From positions 521,437 through 585,436 of the forward strand of contig NZ_JAHCDK010000001.1 of the NCBI RefSeq assembly GCF_018413465.1: a DNA stretch of 64,000 bases, written 5' to 3'. Position 1 is the first letter of the stretch. Every line of letters starts with the position of its first letter. Of this stretch, positions 42,690 through 50,836 are shown piece by piece. Both the position numbers and the translations under genes were made by a program. The notes under the pieces are model-generated. The model saw only the letters and a program-made list of their open reading frames with translations. It had not been told where the DNA came from and did no database searches. The DNA is from Flavobacterium sp. CYK-55. GTDB lineage: Bacteria; Bacteroidota; Bacteroidia; Flavobacteriales; Flavobacteriaceae.

Positions 42690-42928
42690 CTGTTTAATAT
42701 CCATTGCAAAATAAACGGAAATGCGGTTTTTAGAACACTTCCAGCCAGTCCGCTTAATATGTGTTTGTTAAACCAAGCTAAATAGGAAATTTGCTCGCTT
42801 GGAAAAACATTTTCTTTTAATTTTTGTACACTTAGCGAAGCTTTTTGATAGTGAAGTTCGCGCTCAATTTTAAGCATTTCAAGTTCGCGTTCAATCTCGT
42901 CGTAAGAGCTATATTTTTGGGTATTCAT
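42674..42928 (-). CDS. Small DUF6327-like protein of the YtxH operon
   Basis: 84 residues starting YSSYDEIERELEMLKIERELHYQKAS, an amphipathic helix region, then a C-terminal hydrophobic stretch LSGLAGSVLKTAFPFILQWILNRK that may touch the membrane. It matches what I know of DUF6327, a Flavobacteria family found after YtxH and holin-like genes. Function unknown; it lies 2 nt after the holin-like gene, so co-transcription is safe. Confidence 0.7.
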   Translation of the reverse strand: MNTQKYSSYDEIERELEMLKIERELHYQKASLSVQKLKENVFPSEQISYLAWFNKHILSGLAGSVLKTAFPFILQWILNRKRGD

Positions 42929-42930
42929 GA

Positions 42931-43281
42931 TTAATCGTTAAAGAAAATTTCTGAAAAACGTTCCAAAATCGGGCCTTCGACAATTTTGTCTTTAACGCTA
43001 AAAAGCAATAAAGCTAAAATGAGATAAACACCGGCCACCAATAAAAATCCTAGCGGATACGATTGCATCCAAGCGCCTAAAGCCAATGCTCCGGCAATAG
43101 AAGCAAAGAGCAAAACAACCAGCAAACACAAAGCAATTAGTAAAAACTTGACCATCAACGTGGTAGATTTCATAGCAACTTTAAAACCCCAGAGTTTGTA
43201 ATAAGCTACAGTGGTTTCAACATACGCTTTGGCGTGCTCTTGAAATTCTTCGGTTTGTTCTTTGATTTCTTCAAAAGCCAT
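42931..43281 (-). CDS. Phage-holin-family-like (superfamily III) membrane protein
   Basis: 116 residues. N-terminal soluble helix (about 1-35), then two membrane helices (about 42-68 and 74-97, VKFLLIALCLLVVLLFASIAG and GFLLVAGVYLILALLLFSVKD). This is the Bacteroidota form of the Phage_holin_3_6 family, which despite its name is a chromosomal envelope-stress protein and is not part of a prophage here. Its start overlaps the stop of the YtxH gene by one base; DUF6327 follows. Confidence 0.75.
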   Translation of the reverse strand: MAFEEIKEQTEEFQEHAKAYVETTVAYYKLWGFKVAMKSTTLMVKFLLIALCLLVVLLFASIAGALALGAWMQSYPLGFLLVAGVYLILALLLFSVKDKIVEGPILERFSEIFFND

Positions 43282-43610
43282 TACTTCTGAAATTTGGCGT
43301 TCTGTTGTTTTAACTCGGCTAGTTTTTGTTCAAGATAAGTAATGGCTTCTTCAGCTTTATAACTCGAACGCGACAATAAATCATCCATAGATTCTTTGAG
43401 GTCAACTTTGGTTTGATCTAATTTTTCTTTAGCCTCGTTTTCTACGGTTTGGAACTTTTCTTTCAAATCATCTTTGAGATCATCTAAATTGTCTTTGATT
43501 TTTTTTCGGGTTTCAGCTCCTTTGTCGGGAGCGAACAAAATTCCGAGACCAACTCCAATGGCGGCACCCAAAAGTAAGGCTACCAAACCTTCACTATTTT
43601 TTCCTGACAT
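43281..43610 (-). CDS. YtxH domain protein
   Basis: 109 residues. A short hydrophobic glycine-rich N-terminal helix (LVALLLGAAIGVGLGILFAPDKG, about 10-32) leads into a charged Lys/Asp/Glu coiled coil (KIKDNLDDLKDDLKEKFQTV), the YtxH signature. Members are general-stress envelope proteins of unknown mechanism. First gene of the three-gene YtxH/holin-like/DUF6327 operon; a near-consensus TAACTTTA promoter-like element is on the minus strand at 43630-43637. Confidence 0.8.
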   Translation of the reverse strand: MSGKNSEGLVALLLGAAIGVGLGILFAPDKGAETRKKIKDNLDDLKDDLKEKFQTVENEAKEKLDQTKVDLKESMDDLLSRSSYKAEEAITYLEQKLAELKQQNAKFQK

Positions 43611-43822
43611 GATTTTTAATTTAGAAGTCTAAAGTTACGAAATTTCTTTTCTGAGCTTTGTTAAGAGAACTCACAAAAGGCAAAATTTAATTTAAAGCGA
43701 TTTGAGCAACATTCACAACTAAAAATATAAAACCACCTTGGTTTTTTTTAAAATTCGCTTAGAATAAATTTATGGATGTCAGTTTTAATAGTGTTTGTTG
43801 ATGATTTTTATAATTTATATAG

Positions 43823-43839
43823 TTAATGATAATCATTAA
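43823..43839. promoter_or_regulatory. 17-bp palindrome resembling a Fur box
   Basis: TTAATGATAATCATTAA is a perfect palindrome around a central A. It shares the core AATGATAATCATT with the classical 19-bp Fur box. It lies 213 nt upstream of the YtxH operon and touches the end of the glnS terminator. No iron-uptake gene is adjacent, so the role is open. The rest of the 43611-43887 gap is AT-rich with no other signal I can support. Confidence 0.4.
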
Positions 43840-43862
43840 AAAACCCGCCTTGTAAGCGGGTT
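43838..43862 (-). terminator. Intrinsic terminator after glnS
   Basis: Stem AACCCGC / GCGGGTT (43842-43848, 43856-43862) with a 7-nt loop; on the minus strand a T-run follows. Confidence 0.8.
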
Positions 43863-43887
43863 GATTATAGAATTTTTCAATACATGA

Positions 43888-45573
43888 TTATTCTTTGTTT
43901 TCAATCTTAGCCCATGTATCTCGAAGACCAACTGTTTTGTTAAAAACTAATTTTTCTGAAGTTGAATCTGGATCGACACAAAAATAACCCAATCGTTGAA
44001 ACTGATAAGCGGTTCCGGCTGATGCATTTTTTAAACTTGGTTCCATATAACCGGTAATCACTTGTAATGAATTTGGGTTGATATAGGTTTTAAAGTCAAT
44101 GTCTTTATCGCCATCAGGATTTTCATGTGTGAATAATCGATCATAAACACGAACCTCAGCTTCAAGAGCATGCTGCGTTGAAACCCAATGAATCGTTCCT
44201 TTTACTTTGCGCATACTGGCTTCGGTTCCGCTACCAGACTTACTATCAGCATCATAAGTACAGTAAATTTCGGTGATATTTCCGTGAACATCTTTCACTA
44301 CACTTTCGCCTTTAATGATATAGGCATTTTTAAGACGAACTTCGGTTCCGAGGGTCAATCTAAAAAATTTCTTGTCGGCTTCTTCTTTAAAATCTTCGCG
44401 CTCAATATAGAGTTCTCTGGTAAATGGAACTTTTCTGTAACTCAACACTTCAGCTTCAGGATTGTTCTCGGCATCGAGCCATTCATCTTGACCTTCAGGG
44501 TAATTGGTAATCACCAATTTCACCGGATTAAGCACAGCCATCACGCGATCAGTGGTTTTGTTGAGTTCTTCGCGCACGCAAAATTCAAGCAGCGAAACAT
44601 CAATCAAATTGGTTCTTTTAGCGATGCCAATTGTGTTGGCAAAATTGCGAATGGCCATCGGTGGATAACCGCGTCTGCGCATTCCTGAAATCGTACTCAT
44701 ACGCGGATCATCCCAACCGGTCACGTGATTTTCATCAACCAATTGGAGTAATTTTCGTTTAGAAACTATGGTATGCGAAAGGTTTCTTCGGGCAAATTCA
44801 CGTTGCTTTGGGCGGACCAATGTGTCATCATAAATCTGATCTAAAAACCAATCGTATAATTCGCGATGCGGCAAGAATTCAAGGGTACACAACGAATGTG
44901 AAATCTGTTCTAAATAATCACTTTCACCATGTGCCCAATCATACATCGGATAGATACACCAATCATTGCCTGTTCGGTGGTGGTGCTCGTGCATGATGCG
45001 ATAAATAATCGGGTCGCGCATGAGCATATTCGATGAAGTCATATCAATTTTAGCGCGTAAAACATGCGTTCCTTTCGGGAATTCTCCGCTTTTCATGCGG
45101 GTAAAAAGATCTAAATTTTCTGCAACAGAACGATCTCTGAACGGTGAATTGGTTCCCGGTTGTGTAGGCGTTCCTTTTTGTTGTGCCATATCTTCAGACG
45201 ATTGGCTATCAACATATGCTTTGCCCTTCTCAATGAGTAAAACGGCCCAATCGTAAAGCTGCTGAAAATAATCAGAAGCATAACATTCACGATCCCATTG
45301 AAAACCCAACCATTGTACATCGCGCTTGATGGCATCAACATATTCTTGCTCTTCTTTGGATGGATTGGTATCGTCAAAACGCAAATTAACCGGAGCGCTA
45401 TAATCAAGACCCAAACCAAAATTCAAGCAAATTGCACTGGCATGTCCTACGTGCAAATATCCGTTAGGTTCAGGTGGAAATCGAAATCGAAGCTTGTTGT
45501 TTGGCAGACCGTTTTTTAGATCTTCCTCGATGATTTGTTCTATAAAATTGAGTGATTTTTCCTCAGTTGACAT
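43888..45573 (-). CDS. glnS: Glutaminyl-tRNA synthetase
   Basis: 561 residues, class I synthetase charging tRNA-Gln. HIGH region FPPEPNGYLHVGHA (32-45), KMSKS-type loop TIVSKRKLLQLV, the GlnRS-specific GWDDPRMSTISGMRRRGYPPMAI-type segment (RG[YF]PP) and the two C-terminal beta-barrel domains. No YqeY fusion is present. The gene is single and followed by its own terminator; the DHNA gene folB is divergent from it. Confidence 0.96.
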   Translation of the reverse strand: MSTEEKSLNFIEQIIEEDLKNGLPNNKLRFRFPPEPNGYLHVGHASAICLNFGLGLDYSAPVNLRFDDTNPSKEEQEYVDAIKRDVQWLGFQWDRECYASDYFQQLYDWAVLLIEKGKAYVDSQSSEDMAQQKGTPTQPGTNSPFRDRSVAENLDLFTRMKSGEFPKGTHVLRAKIDMTSSNMLMRDPIIYRIMHEHHHRTGNDWCIYPMYDWAHGESDYLEQISHSLCTLEFLPHRELYDWFLDQIYDDTLVRPKQREFARRNLSHTIVSKRKLLQLVDENHVTGWDDPRMSTISGMRRRGYPPMAIRNFANTIGIAKRTNLIDVSLLEFCVREELNKTTDRVMAVLNPVKLVITNYPEGQDEWLDAENNPEAEVLSYRKVPFTRELYIEREDFKEEADKKFFRLTLGTEVRLKNAYIIKGESVVKDVHGNITEIYCTYDADSKSGSGTEASMRKVKGTIHWVSTQHALEAEVRVYDRLFTHENPDGDKDIDFKTYINPNSLQVITGYMEPSLKNASAGTAYQFQRLGYFCVDPDSTSEKLVFNKTVGLRDTWAKIENKE

Positions 45574-45696
45574 AGTAAAAATTTAGAGCCGCTAAGTTAT
45601 AAAATAGTTGCGAAGTTCAGCGATGATTTGAAGCTGGTTTTCAATCGCAGTAAGAAATATTTTATACATTTACCCAAGTTAACAATCGCTAAAAAC

Positions 45697-46056
45697 ATGG
45701 GTAATATCAGACTAAAAAACATCAGAGTTTATGCCTATCACGGATGTTTAGCCGAAGAAGCCAGAATTGGTTCAGACTACAGTGTTGATTTGGAAATCAA
45801 AACTGATTTGCGAAAATCATCTATCTCAGACGAGCTTTCAGACACGGTTGATTATGTAACACTCAACAAAATAGTAGTTGAAGAAATGGCCATTCGTTCA
45901 AAACTACTCGAACATGTCGGTCATAGAATCATCACGCGTATTTTCAAAGAATTGCCAGAAGTTTCGAGAATTGTTTTGGGTGTTTCAAAACTCAATCCGC
46001 CCATTGGTGGTGATGTAGAAGCAGTTACCATTATTATGGAAGAATACCGCAATTAA
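45697..46056 (+). CDS. folB: Dihydroneopterin aldolase
   Basis: 119 residues, one tunnelling-fold subunit. It cleaves dihydroneopterin to hydroxymethyl-dihydropterin in folate synthesis. Family segments: RVYAYHGCLAEEARIGSDYSVDLEI near the N-terminus, DTVDYVTLNKIV, LEHVGHRIITRIF and the C-terminal GVSKLNPPIGGDVEAVTI with the conserved Lys and Pro. ATG 45697 is chosen: it starts a homologue-like N-terminus and follows a near-consensus TACATTTA element (45665-45672) that the longer frame would cover. Confidence 0.9.
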   Translation: MGNIRLKNIRVYAYHGCLAEEARIGSDYSVDLEIKTDLRKSSISDELSDTVDYVTLNKIVVEEMAIRSKLLEHVGHRIITRIFKELPEVSRIVLGVSKLNPPIGGDVEAVTIIMEEYRN

Positions 46057-46125
46057 TCAGAAATAGCGGGCTTTGCGCAATAAATTATTTTTTGTGAATT
46101 GAATTTTATTTTAAAAATAATTTAC

Positions 46126-46133
46126 TATGTTTG
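46126..46133 (+). promoter_or_regulatory. -7 promoter element of the tRNA-Cys gene
   Basis: TATGTTTG, exact TAnnTTTG, 13 nt before the first tRNA base; a T-rich block at 46104-46110 is at -33 distance. Confidence 0.6.
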
Positions 46134-46146
46134 CCCCCGAACATCA

Positions 46147-46217
46147 GGCGTCGTGGCCGAGTGGCTAGGCTGGGCTCTGCAAAAGCTCCTACTCCGGTTC
46201 GAATCCGGACGATGCCT
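46147..46217 (+). tRNA. tRNA-Cys (anticodon GCA)
   Basis: A full cloverleaf can be drawn: acceptor GGCGTCG with CGATGCC (one G-U), D arm GCC/GGC, anticodon stem GGGCT/AGCTC around the loop CTGCAAA (anticodon GCA), a 4-nt variable loop and T arm TCCGG-TTCGAAT-CCGGA. The discriminator base is U, as expected for tRNA-Cys. CCA is not encoded. A strong promoter and a terminator flank it, so it is a single-gene unit. Confidence 0.97.
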
Positions 46218-46221
46218 CAAC

Positions 46222-46250
46222 AAAAAACCGCTTCAAAAGAGCGGTTTTTT
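46222..46250. terminator. Bidirectional intrinsic terminator after tRNA-Cys
   Basis: Stem AAAAAACCGCT / AGCGGTTTTTT (46222-46232, 46240-46250) with a 7-nt loop; T-runs on both strands serve the tRNA and the convergent lysE-like gene. Confidence 0.88.
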
Positions 46251-46258
46251 TATTGGTA

Positions 46259-46933
46259 TTATTCTATCTTTTCAAGTGCTTTTTTGACCAATTTCTGATC
46301 GCTCGGAAACCATCCTTGAAACATCAATGTCAGTCCGAAAATAATCAACAATACACTGATAACCTTTTTGATTTTAAGAATATTAGTAGGCGTCATTTTA
46401 CTTCTGAGTTGCTTGGCTAAGAGTATTTTTCCGATGTCAACCACTAGATACGAAAGTAAAACTGCCGAGAAAAAAGTCACCATTCGTCCCGTTTCTAACT
46501 GCAATTTTGGTCCGATGGTAATCAAAATCAAAAACCAAAAAAGCAGTACGCCCACATTGATAAAATTCAAGAAAAAACCCTTGATAAATAAGTTAAAATA
46601 ATTGATTTTGATGAGTTCATCAACAGCTATTTCATCAACATTCTTACTGACTTTTTTGAGTTTAATAAACGAGGTAATGCCATAAGTAAGCATCATAATT
46701 CCACCAAAAATAAAAATAGCCGGATCGTTTTTAATGCTTTGAATAAGCTTATAACTACTGAAATAAGCCAATGCGATGAAGATTACATCAGCTAAAACAA
46801 CACCCAAATCAAAGACCAAAGCAGCACGGAATCCTTTGACAGCACTGGTTTCAAGTAAGACAAAAAATACAGGACCAACCATAAAACTCAGAAAAATACC
46901 GAGTGGAATTCCTGTAAAAATATCTTGTAACAT
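46259..46933 (-). CDS. LysE family exporter (RhtB-like)
   Basis: 224 residues with six hydrophobic segments. The start GIPLGIFLSFMVGPVFFVLLET is the LysE/RhtB signature (conserved GP), followed by ALVFDLGVVLADVIFIAL and a later VLLFWFLILI helix. The family exports amino acids or homoserine lactones; the substrate here is unknown. A TACTTTTA promoter-like element (minus, 46950-46957) lies just upstream. Confidence 0.85.
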   Translation of the reverse strand: MLQDIFTGIPLGIFLSFMVGPVFFVLLETSAVKGFRAALVFDLGVVLADVIFIALAYFSSYKLIQSIKNDPAIFIFGGIMMLTYGITSFIKLKKVSKNVDEIAVDELIKINYFNLFIKGFFLNFINVGVLLFWFLILITIGPKLQLETGRMVTFFSAVLLSYLVVDIGKILLAKQLRSKMTPTNILKIKKVISVLLIIFGLTLMFQGWFPSDQKLVKKALEKIE

Positions 46934-46964
46934 CTAGGTGGTTTTTTGGTAAAAGTAGTAATTT

Positions 46965-47630
46965 TTATTTACCTGCTTCGCGAATCTCGCCTCCCATAAC
47001 GACTTTTTTGTCGATGTTTTTAGGTTTTCCGAATATAGTCACTTCGCCACCGGCGCGTACTTTGGCATCAACATATTCTGAAGCGTGTATTTTTGCTTTT
47101 CCTCCAGCGTTAGCAGTTACTGTTGTTTTTAATGTATGCATGTTTTCAGCAGAATAAACAGATCCTGAATTAACCAAAACATCTTGTTCATCAGCTTTTC
47201 CACTGATATTTACTTTAGATCCGTCATTTAAACGCGCTTGTAATTTGTTGACCTCAAGGGGTAAATCAACCGATCCACCTTCTTTGGCAATCAAACTGAA
47301 ATCTTGAGCGTGAATTACTGATTCGCTCCCTATATGTGAACCTTCATTGACCTCAACAGCATTGATAGAATTGTAATAAACAGTTGCTGAAACTTCATCA
47401 CCGCTGAGCATTTTGGTAAGTGGCATTCTGATTTTGAGTTCACCGTTTTTATTGATGAGTTCGACCTGATTTGAGCCTGAACCATTGAGTAAAACTTTGT
47501 TCTCAGATGACGGAATCAAAATCACATCAATCTGATCAAAGACATTTACTTTATTGAAATCACCAACTTTTTTTTCTTGTGACCAACCTAAAACAGAGAT
47601 AAAAATAAAAGCTAAAGCTATTTTTTTCAT
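46965..47630 (-). CDS. GIN domain (DUF2807) secreted auto-transporter-adhesin-like protein
   Basis: 221 residues with a signal peptide (about 1-17, ending LGWSQ). The body is a repetitive right-handed beta structure with short turns (GSHIGSES, GSVDLP, GSKVNISGKA, GSVYSAEN, GGKAKIHAS, GGEVTIFGKP), the Bacteroidota GIN-domain pattern, beginning FNKVNVFDQIDVILIPS. It is probably exported to the periplasm or surface; function unknown. ATG 47630 lies one base after the rnr stop; an alternative at 47639 overlaps rnr by 8 nt. Either way the two genes are co-transcribed. Confidence 0.8.
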   Translation of the reverse strand: MKKIALAFIFISVLGWSQEKKVGDFNKVNVFDQIDVILIPSSENKVLLNGSGSNQVELINKNGELKIRMPLTKMLSGDEVSATVYYNSINAVEVNEGSHIGSESVIHAQDFSLIAKEGGSVDLPLEVNKLQARLNDGSKVNISGKADEQDVLVNSGSVYSAENMHTLKTTVTANAGGKAKIHASEYVDAKVRAGGEVTIFGKPKNIDKKVVMGGEIREAGK

Positions 47631-47631
47631 G

Positions 47632-49818
47632 TTATTCATTTTTACGGATGAAGTGAAAATCGAGTTGTTTTTTAACCAAATCAGCATTCTTAACCTTAAC
47701 GAAAACCTCGTCTCCTAATTGTAGAATTTTATGCGAAACTTCGCCCACCAAGGCATATTGCTTTTCGTCAAAAGTGTAATAATCATCTTTGATTTCACGA
47801 ATACGACACATGCCTTCACATTTGTTTTCAACAATTTCAACATAAATACCCCATTCAGTCACGCCTGAAATCACACCTAAGAATTCCTGATCAGCGTGGT
47901 CTTTCATATACTTCACTTGCATGTACTTAATACTGTCGCGCTCAGCGTTGGTGGCCAATGCTTCCATGTTGGAGGCATGTTCACATTTTTCTTCATAAAG
48001 CTCTTGATCAGCTGATTTTCCGCCATCGAGATAATACTGCAAAAGTCTGTGCACCATCACATCAGGATAACGGCGAATCGGCGAAGTAAAATGTGAGTAA
48101 TAGTCAAAAGCCAAACCGTAATGACCAATATTTTCGGTTGAATATTTAGCCTTGCTCATACTTCGAATCGCCAATGTATCAACCAAATTTTGTTCTTTTT
48201 TACCGATGACATTTTGCAAAAGTAAATTGAGCGATTTTGAAATATCAGTTTTAGATTTAAAATTCAAGCTGTATCCAAATTTTGAAATAATGCCTTGCAA
48301 GTTAAAAAGCTTGTCTTCATTAGGCTCGTCGTGAATTCTGTATACAAAGGTTTTCTTTTGTTTACCAATAAACTCAGCCACTTTTTTGTTGGCCAGTAGC
48401 ATAAATTCTTCAATGAGATGGTTGGCGTCTTTTGAAACTTTAAAATAAACACCTATGGGTTCATCTTGCTCGTTGAGGTTGAATTTTACTTCGACTTTAT
48501 CAAATGAAATGGCACCGTTGGCCAAACGTTTTGAACGCATAATTTTAGCCAATTCATCGAGTTTTAAAACAGCTTCTATGACCGGTTCATCAACCGTATA
48601 CGATTGACCTGTGAGTGAAACTTCAACCGGAATCACCGCTGATTTACTTTCAATAATACTCTGCGCTTCTTCATAAGCAAATCGCTGATCAGAATAAATG
48701 ACCGTTCGGCCAAACCATTGGTTGATCACCTGAGCTTTTGAGTCGATTTCAAAAACCGCTGAAAAGGTATATTTTTCTTCATTCGGACGCAGTGAACACG
48801 CAAAGTTTGAGAGCACTTCAGGCAACATCGGAACCACACGATCCACCAAATAAACCGAAGTTCCGCGACGCTCGGCTTCTTCATCGAGAATCGTCCCTTC
48901 TTGCACATAATGCGATACATCGGCAATGTGAATTCCTATTTCGTAATTTCCGTTGTCTAGTACTTGAAACGACAAAGCATCGTCAAAATCTTTGGCATCT
49001 TTTGGATCAATGGTTAAAGTCAGCACTTGGCGCATGTCGCGTCTTTTGTTGATTTCTGCTTCTTGAATCGAAGTATCGAGCTTTTGTGCATAGTTTTCAA
49101 CCTCGGCCGGAAATTCATAAGGCAAACCGTATTCAGCCAAAATAGCGTGAATTTCGGTATCGTGTTCACCGGGTTTTCCGAGTACTTTAATCACAGAACC
49201 AAACGGGCTGTCGGCTTTTTTAGGCCAATCGTCAATGTTGACTAAAACCACATCGCCTTGCTGAGCTGCTCCGATTTTATCTTTTGGTATAAAAATATCG
49301 GTATACATTTTAGCATTAGCAGTAGTCACAAAAGCAAAATTCTTTTGAATATCAATCACGCCCACAAATTCGCTTTTGGCGCGTTCAAGAACTTCAATCA
49401 CTTCACCTTCAGGCTTTTTTCCTTTTCGTCGGTTGTAAACATATACTTTAACCTTGTCTTTATCTAAAGCGTGGTTCAGATTGTTGGTGGGTATAAATAC
49501 GTCTTCTTCAAATTCATCGCAAATAAAATACGCAGTTCTACGCGAGGTCATATCAATCGTGCCTTCGTAGTAATCTTGGCTGATGGCTTTGACTAAATAA
49601 CGTCCGGGCTCAGATTCAATAATGACTTTTTGAGCAGCTAAAATTTTTAAATCTTTGATGATTTCGTTGCGACTTTTGGTATCGTCTACTTCTAAAATCG
49701 CAGCTATTTGTTTGTAGTTAAAAGGCCGGTTGGCATTTTGTGAGAGTATCTTGAGGATTTTCTGAGCAAATGATTTGTCTTTTTTACCCAGTTTTTTATT
49801 TTTCTTTCGCATGTTCAT
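47632..49818 (-). CDS. rnr: Ribonuclease R
   Basis: 728 residues. Processive 3'-5' exoribonuclease that degrades structured RNA. After a basic N-terminus and a winged-helix region (about 15-75), cold-shock domains lead to the RNB domain: RQVLTLTIDPKDAKDFDDALSF with the metal-binding Asp cluster (about 262-282), GIHIADVSHYVQEGT, EEAERRGTSVYLVDRVVPMLP, then HFTSPIRRYPDVMVHRLL and the C-terminal S1 domain with VTEWGIYVEI. Length is typical. TACCTTTG (49830-49837) is the promoter; an ATG two codons further in (49812) is an equally possible start. Confidence 0.95.
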   Translation of the reverse strand: MNMRKKNKKLGKKDKSFAQKILKILSQNANRPFNYKQIAAILEVDDTKSRNEIIKDLKILAAQKVIIESEPGRYLVKAISQDYYEGTIDMTSRRTAYFICDEFEEDVFIPTNNLNHALDKDKVKVYVYNRRKGKKPEGEVIEVLERAKSEFVGVIDIQKNFAFVTTANAKMYTDIFIPKDKIGAAQQGDVVLVNIDDWPKKADSPFGSVIKVLGKPGEHDTEIHAILAEYGLPYEFPAEVENYAQKLDTSIQEAEINKRRDMRQVLTLTIDPKDAKDFDDALSFQVLDNGNYEIGIHIADVSHYVQEGTILDEEAERRGTSVYLVDRVVPMLPEVLSNFACSLRPNEEKYTFSAVFEIDSKAQVINQWFGRTVIYSDQRFAYEEAQSIIESKSAVIPVEVSLTGQSYTVDEPVIEAVLKLDELAKIMRSKRLANGAISFDKVEVKFNLNEQDEPIGVYFKVSKDANHLIEEFMLLANKKVAEFIGKQKKTFVYRIHDEPNEDKLFNLQGIISKFGYSLNFKSKTDISKSLNLLLQNVIGKKEQNLVDTLAIRSMSKAKYSTENIGHYGLAFDYYSHFTSPIRRYPDVMVHRLLQYYLDGGKSADQELYEEKCEHASNMEALATNAERDSIKYMQVKYMKDHADQEFLGVISGVTEWGIYVEIVENKCEGMCRIREIKDDYYTFDEKQYALVGEVSHKILQLGDEVFVKVKNADLVKKQLDFHFIRKNE

Positions 49819-49829
49819 TCTATATGGTT

Positions 49830-49837
49830 CAAAGGTA
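49830..49837 (-). promoter_or_regulatory. -7 promoter element of rnr
   Basis: Minus-strand TACCTTTG, 11 nt before the rnr ATG, giving a very short or no leader. In the same 167-nt divergent gap a bulged inverted repeat TTAAGAT...ATCTTAA spans 49881-49906. Confidence 0.55.
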
Positions 49838-49985
49838 ATGAATATCTGAACTCAATTACCGCTAAGCGAAGGTCTTAAAATTAAGATAAGAATGAGTTCA
49901 TCTTAACATATCATTGGCGCATAAGATACTTATAAACAATCCTGTGAAATCAGTACTTTTATATACCATAAAAACAAAAAAAGCC

Positions 49986-50222
49986 ATGCAAGAATTTATC
50001 ACCATTGCTGTTTTTAACTTCGCTCATGAAATCACGATTCTTAAAACTATTCTCGATCGCGAAGAAATTCCGTATTTGTTTCAAAACGAAAATCTAGTAT
50101 CTATTGATCCACTGGCCAGCATCGCCTATGGCGGAATCAAATTAAAAGTGCATCCAAACGATCAAGAAAGAGTACAACAAATTATCGATGATCTGAATCG
50201 ACCCAAACTCAACATCGTTTAA
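49986..50222 (+). CDS. DUF2007 family small protein (putative signal-transducing)
   Basis: 78 residues, MQEFITIAVFNFAHEITILK then LDREEIPYLFQNENLVSIDPL and GGIKLKVHPNDQERVQQIIDDL, which is the DUF2007 (GlnB-like fold) pattern. Function unknown. ATG 49986 is chosen because TACTTTTA (49954-49961) is a near-consensus promoter inside the longer frame. It is the last gene before the AT-rich non-coding region. Confidence 0.8.
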   Translation: MQEFITIAVFNFAHEITILKTILDREEIPYLFQNENLVSIDPLASIAYGGIKLKVHPNDQERVQQIIDDLNRPKLNIV

Positions 50223-50803
50223 CTTTTCAACAACTATTATAAAATCAAAAAAAATCTTTGAATTAAAATTTAATTTTATGATGGTTATTATTGCTTGTTA
50301 ATTGTTGAAATAACTTTTATTAAAAATGCATGGTTGTGAACTTAACTTTTTTTATCAGGATTTTTCAACAGTTTTTTAGCATTTCAAATGCTTCATTTTG
50401 AATGGAATTTTAAAAACAATCAACAGTTGTTGACAAGAATTAAACACCTAAAATTGTCTATAAATATTTTAAAAAAAGATGTTGATAATTGACCTAAAAC
50501 GGCGCATAAATTTTCTAAAATTTCATTACTTATTTTTTGGTTTTTTCATTTTAATTTTGGTTTGTGAGTTTTCAAATTTCTACCAAAAAAACTTCTGATT
50601 TTTCTTGATCAACTTTTCAACACAACATGTTAAATTAAAGTAAACTGAATATCAGGCTTTTGTAAAAAACAATTAACATCGTTAAAAATCAACTTTTAAT
50701 AAACATTCAATATTCTGAAAAACAGAATCTTAGTAAAAAAAAGATTTGATTCAGAAGATAAAATGCCGTTTGAATTTTAGCTTTTGTACACTTATATATT
50801 GTG
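50223..50803. other. Candidate chromosomal replication origin (oriC): AT-rich non-coding region with DnaA-box-like repeats
   Basis: There is no gene in this stretch. From 50221 to 50760 I count 118 G+C in 540 bases (22%), far below the surrounding genes. DnaA-box-like nonamers occur at 50224-50232, 50362-50370 and 50614-50622 (TTTTCAACA, plus strand), 50303-50311 (ATTTCAACA, minus), 50428-50436 (TTGTCAACA, minus) and 50480-50488 (TTATCAACA, minus, one mismatch from TTATCCACA). A partial palindrome TCAACA-GT-TGTTGA lies at 50420-50433. Gene direction changes here from mostly minus to mostly plus. I do not know the exact DnaA box of this genus, so the identification stays an inference. Confidence 0.55.
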
Positions 50804-50811
50804 TACCTTTG
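50783..50811 (+). promoter_or_regulatory. Promoter of rpiB
   Basis: -33 TTTG (50783-50786), 17-nt spacer, -7 TACCTTTG (50804-50811): the best full match to the Bacteroidota promoter in the window, 25 nt before ATG 50837. Confidence 0.7.
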
Positions 50812-50836
50812 TCAGAGCAATTCAAATCAACACTTC

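Noticed and set aside
42931..43610. Holin-like annotation as evidence for a prophage
   Set aside because: Neighbours are housekeeping genes, there are no phage structural or integrase genes and no attachment repeats; the family is chromosomal in Bacteroidota.
44722..44727. CACGTG core in glnS
   Set aside because: Flanking bases do not match parS; an isolated 6-mer is expected by chance.
46099..46287. 62-residue plus-strand frame
   Set aside because: It runs through the tRNA-Cys gene and its terminator and is therefore not a protein gene.
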